DNA of 64,000 bases from Chromobacterium sp. IIBBL 290-4 (GTDB taxonomy: Bacteria > Pseudomonadota > Gammaproteobacteria > Burkholderiales > Chromobacteriaceae). This document shows positions 25,805 to 34,206 of the stretch, piece after piece. The position numbers and the translations under genes were made by a program. Below the pieces are notes generated by a model, which ran no database searches, had not been told where the DNA came from, and saw only the letters and a list, made by a program, of their open reading frames with translations. The stretch lies in assembly GCF_024207115.1 (NCBI RefSeq), contig NZ_CP100128.1, forward strand, positions 3,100,001 through 3,164,000, in the 5' to 3' direction. Numbering within the stretch: the stretch's first letter is position 1; each line of letters begins with the position of its first letter.

Positions 25805-26176
25805 TTATAGTCTTATCAACGAAGGGTTTGACTGTCTCCGCAGCAAAATGGCGAAGGCGGGGGGCAGGGCTAGCCAGAAGCCGGATGCAGGCATCAGCAC
25901 GATGCCGGTCAGCGCCAGGATCAATAAACCCCAGCCCAGCGACTTGGGCAGCTCGCCGTGCAGCGCCTGTTCCAGTTTCATGACCGCGAGTCCGAGCAGA
26001 AACAGCGCGGCGCCGAATAGCAGAAACCACATGACTAACATGTGGGACATCTCCGACAAAAAACTCAATGCGCCATCGCTTTTGCGTTGAAACAGCGCAT
26101 CGCGGAATACCCATAAGCCAAATGCGCTATGCAAAATCGAAATGCCGATCAGGCTGCGGCCTATCCATTGCTTCAT
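25805..26176 (-). CDS. Small four-helix membrane protein (DUF6463-like)
   Basis: 123 aa. It starts MKQWIGRSLIGISILHSAFG, has GAG-type ribosome pairing seven bases upstream (GAGG), and shows about four hydrophobic segments: residues 5-25, 45-67, 82-102 and 103-115. The ISILHSAFGLWVF opening and MSHMLVMWFLLFGAALFLLG are like proteins annotated DUF6463. Function is unknown. It lies immediately upstream of the P-loop protein gene and probably shares a transcript with it. The TTG two codons upstream is a less likely start. Confidence 0.6.
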   Translation of the reverse strand: MKQWIGRSLIGISILHSAFGLWVFRDALFQRKSDGALSFLSEMSHMLVMWFLLFGAALFLLGLAVMKLEQALHGELPKSLGWGLLILALTGIVLMPASGFWLALPPAFAILLRRQSNPSLIRL

Positions 26177-26448
26177 ATCCAAGCCTCGGGAAAGTGTTTT
26201 GATATGATAATGGAATTTAATTGCCGCTTGTCTATATTTAATTCGTATTTACACAAGCTGTTGCATTTGTCTGCCGGCTACGCGTCTAGCCGGGGCTGGA
26301 GCGGCATAGGCGCAGCGCTTGCCTGCCCTCGGGAAGGCAAGCGGCCATCCACATTTTGTTTGGGCGGCGAGCGGGAGAGAGGCGCTGAGGCAAAGCCATT
26401 GTGATGGAGCCGGGCCGGCTGCAAGGCCCAAACCCGCGACAGGCCAAG

Positions 26449-26964
26449 TCAGGCTTTGTCGAAGCGTGGATAAACGGCCCCCTCCAGCATCTGCGGAACC
26501 GACAGCCCCGCGCCAGGCAAGCTGCGCCAATCTGGCGATTCGGGCGTGATCGGCGCCATATCGGCCCAGTGCAAAGTCAGCTCTCCCGCCGCCGACGCGG
26601 TCATCTGCATCTGAAAAGCCCATGTCCGGCCAATTTGCAGCAGGCGGCCGTTGCCGACAATGATGGATTCTTTCAGCAGCCGCGTCTGGGCGAAGTTGAT
26701 CTGCACCATGCCGTCAGGCGTGACGCTGCCGGCCAGGGTGCGCAAGCTGGGCCGGGCCGATGCGGCTTGCCCCGGCTGGTAGATCAAGGCCGAGCAAGCG
26801 CCCCAAAAATAACCTTGGGCGCAGCCGGAAATGTGCCATACGGTTTGATCGCCGCGCCAGGCCAGGGTCTGGCTGTCCGGCTCATAGCGCAGGGCGGGCA
26901 GGCCGGGTTCCGGCACGTACCAATAGCTGTCGGCGAGAAAGTCCAGGCTGTCTATGAGGTTCAT
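26449..26964 (-). CDS. Hypothetical protein, cytoplasmic
   Basis: 171 aa starting MNLIDSLDFLADSYWYVPEP after a GAG-rich ribosome region (CAGGAGACCGAG). No signal peptide or membrane segment. The sequence is rich in Trp and Tyr and in short beta-like stretches (TLAWRGDQTVWHISGCAQGY, FAQTRLLKESIIVGNGRLLQ), suggesting a compact beta protein, possibly calycin-like; I do not recognise a family with confidence. It follows the dihydrofolate-reductase-like gene by 35 bases in the same direction and is likely co-transcribed. Confidence 0.6.
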   Translation of the reverse strand: MNLIDSLDFLADSYWYVPEPGLPALRYEPDSQTLAWRGDQTVWHISGCAQGYFWGACSALIYQPGQAASARPSLRTLAGSVTPDGMVQINFAQTRLLKESIIVGNGRLLQIGRTWAFQMQMTASAAGELTLHWADMAPITPESPDWRSLPGAGLSVPQMLEGAVYPRFDKA

Positions 26965-26999
26965 CTCGGTCTCCTGGCGATATGGGCGTGAGGCTTGAC

Positions 27000-27644
27000 T
27001 CAGTCTTTCAGCAAAATGAAATGGGCGGCTCGCTCGCCGGATACGCTGCTTGAGCAGCGGTAGCCCAGTTCGGGAAGATCCAGGCCGGCCAGCAAGGGCT
27101 CGCCCGCGCCCAACAAGGCCGGAGCGATGGCCAGGTGCAATTCGTCCACCAGCCCGGCGCGCAAGTATTGGCGGATGGTGTCCGCGCCGCCGCCCAGGCG
27201 GATGTCTTGGCCATGCGCCGCCTGTCTGGCTTGCTCCAGGGCGGCTGCGATGCCGTCGGCGACGAAGTGGAAAGTGGTGCCGCCCAGCATGCGCAACGGC
27301 GGGCGAGGATGGTGGGTCAGCACAAAGACGGGAACATGATAGGGCGGCTCTTCTCCCCACCAGCCGCGCCAGCTTTCATCCATCCAGGGGCCGCGCAGCG
27401 GGCCGAACATATTGCGGCCTATGATCCAGGCGCCGACCTTGTCGAAACCTTGTTCGATGAACTGGTTGTCGATGCCGGTTTCGCCTCCCTTGCCGCCATG
27501 CATTTTCTGGAAGGCGGCGGTGGCGAAGGCCCATTGATGCAGCGCCAGTCCGCCTTTGCCCAAGGGCTGCTCCAGGTTTTGATCGGGGCCGGCGGCGAAG
27601 CCGTCGAGCGACAGGGACAGGCAGGCGACTTTCAGCTTGGTCAT
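27000..27644 (-). CDS. Dihydrofolate reductase / RibD C-terminal family protein
   Basis: 214 aa. The opening KLKVACLSLSLDGFAAGPDQ, then KVGAWIIGRNMFGPLRGPW and IRLGGGADTIRQYLRAGLVD, match the RibD_C (YyaP/YwjB-like) family of NAD(P)H-dependent reductases. The GGGADTIRQ segment binds the cofactor. True folate reductase activity is not implied; substrates in this family are mostly unknown. It heads a two-gene unit with the hypothetical protein downstream. The start codon is well placed and no upstream extension is needed. Confidence 0.85.
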   Translation of the reverse strand: MTKLKVACLSLSLDGFAAGPDQNLEQPLGKGGLALHQWAFATAAFQKMHGGKGGETGIDNQFIEQGFDKVGAWIIGRNMFGPLRGPWMDESWRGWWGEEPPYHVPVFVLTHHPRPPLRMLGGTTFHFVADGIAAALEQARQAAHGQDIRLGGGADTIRQYLRAGLVDELHLAIAPALLGAGEPLLAGLDLPELGYRCSSSVSGERAAHFILLKD

Positions 27645-27702
27645 GTCATTATCCGCCTGGATAGTTTCATGTCATGGCTGAGTTATAGGCGGCGCGCAGG
27701 GA

Positions 27703-27734
27703 AAAGAAAACGCCGCCTCGAATGAAGCGGCGTT
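27703..27734 (-). terminator. Rho-independent terminator of the DegP-type protease gene
   Basis: On the minus strand AACGCCGC (27734-27727) pairs with GCGGCGTT (27716-27709) across a 10-base loop, followed by TTCTTTTC. It lies about 25 bases beyond the protease stop. Confidence 0.85.
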
Positions 27735-27758
27735 GTGTCGATGCGGCCAGGTCTGGAC

Positions 27759-29237
27759 TTAGTCGGTTCTCAGCGCGATGAACAGCACCGATTCGCCGCG
27801 GCGCACCAGCAGCGCGGCATGGCCGCCGGCATCGGCCAGCGCCTTTTCAAAGGCCTTGATGCTGGTCACGTCGCTCTGGTTCAGGCCGACGATGATGTCG
27901 CCGGCTTGCAGGCCGGAGCGGGCTGCCGGGCCCTGCGAGCGCTGGATCAGCAAGCCGCCGCGTATGCCCAGATCGGCGCGTTGCTCCTGGGTCAGCTCGG
28001 ACAGGGTCAAACCCAGCTTGCCGAACTGATAGCCTTGCGGCGCGCTGTCATTGGCCGGCTTGGCGCTGCCGGTGTTGTCCGGCTGTTCGGCTAGCGTGGC
28101 TTCCAGCGTTTTCTCGATGCCCTTGCGCCATACCATCAGCTTGATCTTGGTGCCGGGGCCGAGCGCGCCCACCAGCATGGGCAGGTCTTTGGAGCTGTCG
28201 ATCACCTGATTGTTCAGCTTCAGGATGATGTCGCCGGCTTGCAGGCCGGCGCGTGCGGCCGGGCCTTTTGGATCGACGCGCACGACCAGCGCGCCGGACG
28301 GGCGTTGCAGCCCGAACGATTGCGCCAGCTCCTGCGTCACTTCCTGGATGTTGATGCCCAGTTGTCCGCGGCTGACCTTGCCCTTGGTTTTCAGCTGATC
28401 CGCCACCTGCATCGCCAAATCAATGGGAATGGCGAAGGAGATGCCCATGAAGCCGCCGGAGCGGCTGTAGATCTGCGAATTGATGCCGACCACTTCGCCG
28501 CGCAGGTTGAACAGCGGGCCGCCGGAGTTGCCGGGGTTGATCGCCACGTCGGTCTGGATGAAGGGCACCAGCGTTTCATCCGGCAGGCTGCGGCCCTTGG
28601 CCGAGACGATGCCCGCGGTGACGGTATTGTCGAAGCCGAACGGCGCGCCGATGGCGGCCACCCACTCGCCGACTTTCAAGTCGGAGGGGTTGCCTATCTT
28701 GGCGACCGGCAGATCCGCCGCCGCTACTTTCAGCAGGGCGACGTCGCTGCGTTTGTCCAGGCCCACCAGTTTGGCGCGCAGTTCGCGCTTGTCGGTCAGC
28801 GTGACGCGGATCTGGCCGCCATCCGCCACCACGTGGGCATTGGTCAGGATGAAGCCGTCGCTGCTGATGATGAAGCCGGAACCGTAGGACACGCTTTCCT
28901 CAGGCGCCTGATCCTGCTGCTGCGGCTGGTTGGGCATGAAGCGGCGGAAGAAGTCGTACAGCGGGTCGTCTTCCGGCACCGGGAAGGGCATGCTGCTTTG
29001 CTGCTGCGGCGACGCGTTTTCGCGGCTAGCCTGGATATTGACCACGGAGGGGCCGTCGCGGCTGACCAATTGCGTGAAGTCTGGCAACAGCATCGCCACC
29101 TGGCCGTTGTTTTGGGCGGGGATGGCGACGGGCGCGGGCTGGCTGCTGCCTTTGACAAGCTGCTCTATCCTGTCGCAACCGGACAGTAGCGACGCCGCGA
29201 GCAGGGCGCCGGCCATGATGCGAATGCTTGTAGTCAC
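27759..29237 (-). CDS. DegP/MucD-type serine endoprotease, predicted lipoprotein
   Basis: 492 aa. From the GTG (preceded by AGAGGA) the N-terminus is VTTSIRIMAGALLAASLLSG followed by Cys, a lipobox, so the protease is likely tethered to a membrane. The trypsin-like triad is visible: His in ILTNAHVVADG, Asp in DKRSDVALLKV and Ser in INPGNSGGPLF. Two PDZ domains follow (about residues 285-375 and 395-490). Such proteases degrade misfolded envelope proteins and, as MucD, restrain the RpoE/AlgU stress response. No rseA/mucB genes are nearby. An upstream in-frame ATG at 29294 lacks a ribosome site. Confidence 0.93.
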   Translation of the reverse strand: MTTSIRIMAGALLAASLLSGCDRIEQLVKGSSQPAPVAIPAQNNGQVAMLLPDFTQLVSRDGPSVVNIQASRENASPQQQSSMPFPVPEDDPLYDFFRRFMPNQPQQQDQAPEESVSYGSGFIISSDGFILTNAHVVADGGQIRVTLTDKRELRAKLVGLDKRSDVALLKVAAADLPVAKIGNPSDLKVGEWVAAIGAPFGFDNTVTAGIVSAKGRSLPDETLVPFIQTDVAINPGNSGGPLFNLRGEVVGINSQIYSRSGGFMGISFAIPIDLAMQVADQLKTKGKVSRGQLGINIQEVTQELAQSFGLQRPSGALVVRVDPKGPAARAGLQAGDIILKLNNQVIDSSKDLPMLVGALGPGTKIKLMVWRKGIEKTLEATLAEQPDNTGSAKPANDSAPQGYQFGKLGLTLSELTQEQRADLGIRGGLLIQRSQGPAARSGLQAGDIIVGLNQSDVTSIKAFEKALADAGGHAALLVRRGESVLFIALRTD

Positions 29238-29338
29238 AGGCAATCCTCTTGTTTGACTATCGGGGTAAATGGGGGCGGGCCGTTGAATTTGCAATATTTT
29301 TTATCGGCATGATCGCCCAGTCTCCCTCTCCCTTTTTA

Positions 29339-29971
29339 TCATAACGGTTTTGCCGGATATTCGCAGAGGTCCGCGATGACGCAGTTCTGGCATTCCGGCT
29401 TGCGCGCCTTGCAGACGTAGCGTCCGTGCAAAATCAGCCAATGGTGGGCGTCCAGTTTGAACTCGGCCGGCACGAAGCGTTCGAGCTTGTCTTCCACTTC
29501 GCGCACATCCTTGCCGGGCGCGATGCGGGTGCGGTTGGACACGCGGAAGATGTGGGTGTCCACTGCGATGGTGGGCTGGCCGAAGGCGGTGTTGAGCACC
29601 ACGTTGGCGGTTTTGCGGCCCACGCCGGGCAGCGCCTCCAGCGCCTCGCGCGTTTGCGGCACTTCGCCGCCGTGCCGCTCCAGCAGGATGCGGCAGGTGG
29701 CTATCACATTCTTGGCCTTGGTTTTGTAGAGGCCTATGGTCTTGATGAAGTCGGCCAGGCTTTCCTCGCCCAGCGACAATATCGCCGTCGGAGTGTTGGC
29801 CACCGGATACAGGCGGCGCGTGGCTTTGTTGACGCCGACGTCGGTGGCTTGGGCCGACAGCAGCACCGAGATCAGCAGCTCGAACGGCGTGCTGTATTCC
29901 AGCTCGGTAGTCGGATGCGGATTGGTTTCGCGCAGGCGGCGGAAGATCTCTTGGCGCTTGGCGGCGTTCAC
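29339..29971 (-). CDS. nth: Endonuclease III (DNA glycosylase/AP lyase)
   Basis: 210 aa, the usual length. The helix-hairpin-helix with its catalytic Lys is [20 protein letters not shown], and the catalytic Asp is in [13 protein letters not shown]. The iron-sulfur cluster Cys residues lie at the C-terminus with C-x6-C-x2-C-x5-C spacing ([17 protein letters not shown]). It removes oxidised pyrimidines from DNA. The GTG start overlaps the rsxB stop (GTGA), a gene pairing common in proteobacteria that may help supply iron-sulfur cluster or redox protection. Confidence 0.96.
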   Translation of the reverse strand: MNAAKRQEIFRRLRETNPHPTTELEYSTPFELLISVLLSAQATDVGVNKATRRLYPVANTPTAILSLGEESLADFIKTIGLYKTKAKNVIATCRILLERHGGEVPQTREALEALPGVGRKTANVVLNTAFGQPTIAVDTHIFRVSNRTRIAPGKDVREVEDKLERFVPAEFKLDAHHWLILHGRYVCKARKPECQNCVIADLCEYPAKPL

Positions 29972-30732
29972 TCTGCGTCCTTGTCGGTTTGCTGTTGGGC
30001 GGCTTTCATCGCTGCGGCGCGTTCCATGGCGGCGCGGATCACCGCCATTTTATCGGACGAGGCGGTAGCCGCCACCGGCGCTTGCTGCTTGGCGCGCTCC
30101 ATCGCTTTGCGGATCAGCTCGTTTTTATCCACGGCGGCGGCCTGGCTGGAGGGCGCAGTGCTTGCCGCGGCAGGCTGGGGGTTGTCAGAAGGTGCGCGCT
30201 CGGCCAGCCGTTTGGCTTTGTCGGCGGCGTCGCGGTCTTTGCGGGCCTGGCGGGCATCGAAGCGCTTGCGCGCCAGCGCCGCGCGGGCCATGACCTGTTC
30301 GCGTTCGCCATCCGCCGGATCGCTGACCGGGATCAGGTCTATGCAGTCCACCGGACAGGGAACCAGGCACAGTTCGCAGCCGGTGCACTCTGCGGCGATG
30401 ACGGTATGCATCTGCTTGGCCGCGCCGACGATGGCGTCGACCGGACAGGCCTGGATGCACAGGGTACAGCCTATGCAGCTGTCTTCGCGTATCACCGCCA
30501 GCGAGCGGGGCTTGGGCCGCGGGCCGTCGGCGTCGAAGGGAAGGACTGGCAGGTCCAGCAGCGCGGCCAAGGCCCGCACGCCATCCTCGCCGCCCGGCGG
30601 GCAGCGATTGATCGGGTCGCGTCCCTCCGCCAGCGCCTCGGCATAGGGCCGGCAGCCTTGGTGGCCGCACTGGCCGCACTGGGTCTGGGGGAGGAGGGCG
30701 TCGATCCGTTCGACGAGCTTGATGACGGCCAT
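29968..30732 (-). CDS. rsxB: RsxB/RnfB-like iron-sulfur protein with Ala-rich C-terminal extension
   Basis: 254 aa. An N-terminal four-Cys motif ([20 protein letters not shown]) is followed by two 4Fe-4S ferredoxin motifs ([16 protein letters not shown] and [16 protein letters not shown]). In complete Rnf/Rsx complexes RsxB passes electrons, for example to reset SoxR. Here the N-terminal membrane anchor of typical RnfB is missing and no rsxACDGE genes are adjacent. Residues from about 165 form a charged, Ala-rich tail with two copies of a motif IRxAMERAxxxxA ([14 protein letters not shown] and [14 protein letters not shown]). It is coupled to nth by overlap. Confidence 0.88.
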   Translation of the reverse strand: MAVIKLVERIDALLPQTQCGQCGHQGCRPYAEALAEGRDPINRCPPGGEDGVRALAALLDLPVLPFDADGPRPKPRSLAVIREDSCIGCTLCIQACPVDAIVGAAKQMHTVIAAECTGCELCLVPCPVDCIDLIPVSDPADGEREQVMARAALARKRFDARQARKDRDAADKAKRLAERAPSDNPQPAAASTAPSSQAAAVDKNELIRKAMERAKQQAPVAATASSDKMAVIRAAMERAAAMKAAQQQTDKDAE

Positions 30733-30757
30733 GCTTCGGATTCCGCTTCAAAAACCG

Positions 30758-31666
30758 TTAATTATCGATGTTAAGCGCTTCGGCTTCAACACCTTGCGTA
30801 TTTTGATGAGCCGCTAATCGCTGATGCAGGATGTCGTGCAGGCGCTGGGCCGGGGGCGCAAGCCGGGCTTCGGCGCGGCACAGCAGCAGTTCGATGGCGG
30901 GCAGCGGCGGCAGCGCATGAGCCGTTTTGTCCAGTATCACCAAGTCCGGCGGCAACTGGATGGCGGTGCGGGCGCTGACGCCCAGGCCGGCGCGCACCGC
31001 CGACCACAAGCCCGCCAGGCTGGTGCCGCTGGCAGCCAGCCGCCAGGCGCGCCCGGCCTGATCCAGCGCTTGGCAAACCTGGGTGCGGATGACGCAGGGC
31101 GGATCGAACAAGGCCAGCGGCAAGGGGGAGGATGAAATGCGGCTGGCGGCGGAGCCTATCCAATGCACCGCATGGCGGCCGATAGCCTGATGGTGAGGCG
31201 CGCGCGGGCCGGAGTCCCAGGCCAGGGCGAGGTCCAGTTCGCCGCCTGCGACCAGCCTTTGCAGCTCCTGGCTGCGGGCCACCCGCATTTCCACCCGCAC
31301 TTCGGGGCAGGCGCGGGCGAATCTGCCCAATACTTGCGGCAATAGCCCTTCGCCGAAATCTTCCGCCAGCCCCAGCCGCACGATGCCGGCCAGCGAGATG
31401 CCGCGCACCGCCTCCACCGCCTCGTCATTCAATTCCAGCAGGCGGCGGGCATAGGACAGCAGCGCTTCGCCAGCCGGCGTGGGCGTCAGGCCGCGGCCGC
31501 TTTTTTGCAGGATGGGTACGCCAAGCTGCTCTTCCAGCTTTTTCAACTGCGCGCTGACGGCGGAGGTGGAGCGGTGCAGCCGTTCCGCCGCGCGGGCGAA
31601 GCTGCCCAGCTCCAGCCCTTGGCAATAGCTTTGCAGATCGTCCGGGTCCAGCAGGATGCGTCGCAT
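30758..31666 (-). CDS. LysR-family transcriptional regulator
   Basis: 302 aa. The N-terminal winged helix-turn-helix is clear: DLQSYCQGLELGSFARAAER, then LHRSTSAVSAQLKKLEEQLG, followed by a linker and a periplasmic-binding-like effector domain (from about residue 90, SLAGIVRLGLAEDFGEGLLP). It is divergent from the carboxymuconolactone-decarboxylase-type operon, with 106 bases between them, the standard LysR arrangement, so it most likely controls that operon. The 3' end of rsxB region begins only 25 bases downstream. Effector unknown. Confidence 0.93.
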   Translation of the reverse strand: MRRILLDPDDLQSYCQGLELGSFARAAERLHRSTSAVSAQLKKLEEQLGVPILQKSGRGLTPTPAGEALLSYARRLLELNDEAVEAVRGISLAGIVRLGLAEDFGEGLLPQVLGRFARACPEVRVEMRVARSQELQRLVAGGELDLALAWDSGPRAPHHQAIGRHAVHWIGSAASRISSSPLPLALFDPPCVIRTQVCQALDQAGRAWRLAASGTSLAGLWSAVRAGLGVSARTAIQLPPDLVILDKTAHALPPLPAIELLLCRAEARLAPPAQRLHDILHQRLAAHQNTQGVEAEALNIDN

Positions 31667-31772
31667 GATGATTATCCAGTTTTTTGGGATGGTGTTTAGA
31701 AATATATTCGATTATCAGGATGAATGCCATGCCTTACAGTGAGGACGTGATCTCAACTGTCTGGAGAAAAGC

Positions 31773-32087
31773 ATGTTTTCGCCTCAAGAGGCTTTGCCCC
31801 GGCTGGCCCCGAAACTGGATCAACTGACGCGCGAAGTCTTGTTCGCCGATGTCTGGCGTCGCGACGCCTTGTCGCCGCGCGAGCGCAGCCTGATCACCAT
31901 CGCCGCTTTGATCGGCCAGGCGCGGCCGCAGGCGCTGGCGTTTCATCTGCGCCGAGGGCTGGAGAACGGTTTAAGCGCTGAGGAATTGAGCGAGCTGCTG
32001 ACACACTTGGCCTTCTATGTCGGTTGGCCGTCCGCCACCGCCGCGCTGGAACAGCTAGACGCTGTTTTGGCTAATCCTGCTCGATAA
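31773..32087 (+). CDS. Carboxymuconolactone decarboxylase family protein
   Basis: 104 aa, an all-helical CMD domain: LTREVLFADVWRRDALSPRE, then LITIAALIGQARPQALAFHL and LLTHLAFYVGWPSATAALEQ. It lacks the CxxC of AhpD-type peroxidases, so it is more like true CMD proteins acting on lactone or unsaturated acid substrates, or like helper proteins of unknown role. It is the first gene of a three-gene operon controlled presumably by the divergent LysR protein; a good GGAGAAAAGC site precedes the ATG. Confidence 0.88.
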   Translation: MFSPQEALPRLAPKLDQLTREVLFADVWRRDALSPRERSLITIAALIGQARPQALAFHLRRGLENGLSAEELSELLTHLAFYVGWPSATAALEQLDAVLANPAR

Positions 32088-32097
32088 GGAGAGCATC

Positions 32098-32505
32098 ATG
32101 CCCTATGCCCGCATTTCCCTGTTGAAAGGCAAGTCGCCGCAATACCTGCGCGCCCTGGCCGACGGCATTCATCAAGCCATGGTGGACAGCATCGCCGTGC
32201 CGCCGGCCGATCGCTTCCAATTGATCCATCAACACGAGGCTGGCGAGATGATCATCGATCCTGAGTATGGCGGCGGCCCGCGTTCGGAAGATTTTGTGCT
32301 GGTGACGCTGCATCTTGGCCGGCCGCGAACCAAGGAGGCCAAGGCGGCGCTCTATGCCAGGATGGCTGAACTATTGAGCGTGTCGCCGGGTTTGGCGCCC
32401 GCAGATCTGATGGTGGTGCTGATAGACGGGGAGATGGACAGCTGGTCGTTCAGCCATGGCCGCCAGGCCTCCGCCTTGAGCCGGCAGGAGCTGCAATTAT
32501 GCTGA
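32098..32505 (+). CDS. Tautomerase family protein
   Basis: 135 aa with the Met-Pro start required by the superfamily (MPYARISLLKGKSPQYLRAL); after Met removal the N-terminal Pro is the catalytic base. Residues 40-100 (DRFQLIHQHEAGEMIIDPEY, then DFVLVTLHLGRPRTKEAKAA) correspond to the second half of the double-length tautomerase unit. It would isomerise an unsaturated keto or hydroxy acid. It lies ten bases after the CMD gene and overlaps the DUF4865 gene, so the three products probably act on one pathway. Confidence 0.9.
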   Translation: MPYARISLLKGKSPQYLRALADGIHQAMVDSIAVPPADRFQLIHQHEAGEMIIDPEYGGGPRSEDFVLVTLHLGRPRTKEAKAALYARMAELLSVSPGLAPADLMVVLIDGEMDSWSFSHGRQASALSRQELQLC

Positions 32506-33059
32506 CCATGCAATATCGCATCGCGCTGCCGGCCGATTATCCGATGTCAGCCATCGAGACGCGCATCGCCGAGCGCGGCCACTTGACCGACGGCTTGCCG
32601 GGGCTGGCTTTCAAAGCCTACTTGTATGCGATCAAAGGCGAGGCCGGCGCGGTGTCCAACGCCTATGCGCCATTCTATCTATGGCGGGCCGCGGAGGGCA
32701 TGCGCGACTTTTTATCCGGTCCTGGCTTCGCGGCGCTGAGCGAGTCCTTCGGCCGGCCTGTTGTCCAAAGCGCTTTGGTCTGGCTTGCCAAATGGAAGGA
32801 CGACGCGGCGCAAGCCCGCCACGCTGTGATCGAGCGCTTGCCGTTGCCTGCAGAAACAAGCTTGGCGGCCCGGCGCGCGGCCGAGGCGGATTGGGGACAA
32901 ACGCAACTGCTCGATTCGAACACGCTGGCGGCGGCAAGCGCTTTCGATCCCTCGATGTGGCTGCTCACGCGCATCCTGTTGCTGCGCGAGGCGCCGCGTG
33001 ATTTGGCGGCGGCTTGCGAGCTTTACCGCGTGGGTCGGGTGTCGATGGGCGGGGATTGA
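32499..33059 (+). CDS. DUF4865 family protein
   Basis: 186 aa. MQYRIALPADYPMSAIETRI, then GLAFKAYLYAIKGEAGAVSN and PFYLWRAAEGMRDFLSGPGF match DUF4865, a family whose members are usually found next to LysR, CMD and tautomerase genes. The domain may resemble ABM-type monooxygenases or heme-degrading folds, but I cannot confirm this. The ATG at 32499 overlaps the tautomerase stop; the second ATG at 32508 is an alternative. It ends the operon; beyond its stop lie strong hairpins. Confidence 0.85.
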   Translation: MLTMQYRIALPADYPMSAIETRIAERGHLTDGLPGLAFKAYLYAIKGEAGAVSNAYAPFYLWRAAEGMRDFLSGPGFAALSESFGRPVVQSALVWLAKWKDDAAQARHAVIERLPLPAETSLAARRAAEADWGQTQLLDSNTLAAASAFDPSMWLLTRILLLREAPRDLAAACELYRVGRVSMGGD

Positions 33060-33073
33060 TGCGCGCTCAGGGT

Positions 33074-33146
33074 AGATGCCCCGCGTGCGGGGCGATCTGC
33101 CATCCATTGTCTGCCAATGGCGGAGCGCCCCTGCGGGGCTTCCGCC
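33074..33146. repeat. Cluster of three hairpins between convergent genes, REP-like
   Basis: Three inverted repeats lie side by side: AGAT-GCCCCGC-GT-GCGGGGC-G-ATCT (33074-33098), CCATTG-TCTGC-CAATGG (33104-33120) and GGCGGA-GC-GCCCC-TGC-GGGGC-T-TCCGCC (33119-33146). The second and third abut. They fill the gap between the DUF4865 stop and the methyltransferase stop, so they could end or stabilise both mRNAs. The composition is like dispersed palindromic elements, but only one copy is visible in this window. Confidence 0.55.
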
Positions 33147-33857
33147 CTACCGTTTGCGCGCCAGCATGGCCATCAGAAAGCCGCGGCCGAATAGCGGCCC
33201 ATCTGCCGGCATGTCGCGCATGGGAGCGACGGTTTCGATCTCCAGCCAGGGCGACCACAGTTCGCGCAAGCGCTGTTCGTCATATCCCAATCCGCCGCCC
33301 ATTGTGGCTTGAGCATAGACTTCCGCATCGCTCAGGCCGCTGCTGCCTTCCGGCGCGAAGCAGGCCAGCCCGAAATGGCCGCCCGGTTTCAACATGCTGG
33401 CGACTCGCTGCATATATTGCTGGCGTCTATGCGGCGTGATGTGGTGGAAGCAGCCGGAATCATAGACCAGATCCGCGCCATTCTTATCGAATACGAAATC
33501 GAATACTGAAGCCTGCGCGATCTCGACAGCCAGACCGCTGGCGGCGACGCGTTCGCGCGCCCATGTGACGGCTGATTCTGAGTAATCGATGGCCTGGACG
33601 GTAAAGCCCAGGCTGGCGAGGTATAGCGCGTTGCGGCCGTTGCCGCAGCCCAGATCGATGGCGCGGCCGGGTCTGAGGCGGCCCGATGCGATCCAGCTGG
33701 CGAGGCTTTCATCCGGCGCGTCGACGAAAAATGGGCAGGGGCGTTGCCGGTTCGCATAGAAAGAGGGCCACTTTTCCTCGGCGAGGGAAAGGAGGAGGTC
33801 AAGGCGGGCTAGATCGGCTTCAGGCTGAGAGGCGAAGTCTGGCAAGGAGTCTGTCAT
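33147..33857 (-). CDS. Class I SAM-dependent methyltransferase
   Basis: 236 aa. Motif I is RAIDLGCGNGRNALYLASLG (about residue 67), followed by the acidic loop VQAIDYSESAVTWARERVAA and motif II-like NGADLVYDSGCFHHITPHRR. These are typical of small-molecule methyltransferases of the thiopurine/tellurite-resistance (TehB-like) type; the substrate is unknown. It reads from the edge of a lower-GC island and is divergent from the DsbA-family gene. ATG at 33857 chosen; the TTG one codon upstream is possible. Confidence 0.88.
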   Translation of the reverse strand: MTDSLPDFASQPEADLARLDLLLSLAEEKWPSFYANRQRPCPFFVDAPDESLASWIASGRLRPGRAIDLGCGNGRNALYLASLGFTVQAIDYSESAVTWARERVAASGLAVEIAQASVFDFVFDKNGADLVYDSGCFHHITPHRRQQYMQRVASMLKPGGHFGLACFAPEGSSGLSDAEVYAQATMGGGLGYDEQRLRELWSPWLEIETVAPMRDMPADGPLFGRGFLMAMLARKR

Positions 33858-34206
33858 CAAGGATGCTGCTCATGGTGTCGGAGTTTGCGGGTGCTGAGGA
33901 CGGCGAGGCAGCTTACGCATGCAAAGCGGGATGCCTTGCTGTCGCGCAGTGACATTCTATATGGATATCGTCTTGAAGGGGGGGGCTTGTGCCTAGCCTG
34001 ATTGTCGGATGATCAGGCTGTCTGCGATCGGTTGGCTGTTTTTGATTGCTTCTCATCATGTTGATTTTGTATTGTTTTTTTGGACTTCTATCTGCGGACG
34101 CCATTGCCGGCGTATTGTTGTGAATTAATTTGCATGCGCAAGCATATTGACATGCATATTTGATTTGGGTAATTTGCATGCATGTGCAAATAAATGGAGG
34201 CTTGAG
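33858..34206. promoter_or_regulatory. AT-rich divergent promoter region with repeated TGCATGC-type motifs
   Basis: 349 bases between the methyltransferase and DsbA-family genes. A perfect inverted repeat AGCCTGAT-N9-ATCAGGCT lies at 33995-34019. Close to the DsbA start are three related motifs: TTGCATGCGCAAGCA (34130-34144), CATGCATATTTG (34151-34162) and TTTGCATGCATGTGCAAA (34173-34190), the last with perfect TTTGCA/TGCAAA arms. Similar sequence occurs before the MarR gene near 37128-37144. They are plausible MarR-type operators; binding is inferred. Confidence 0.5.
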
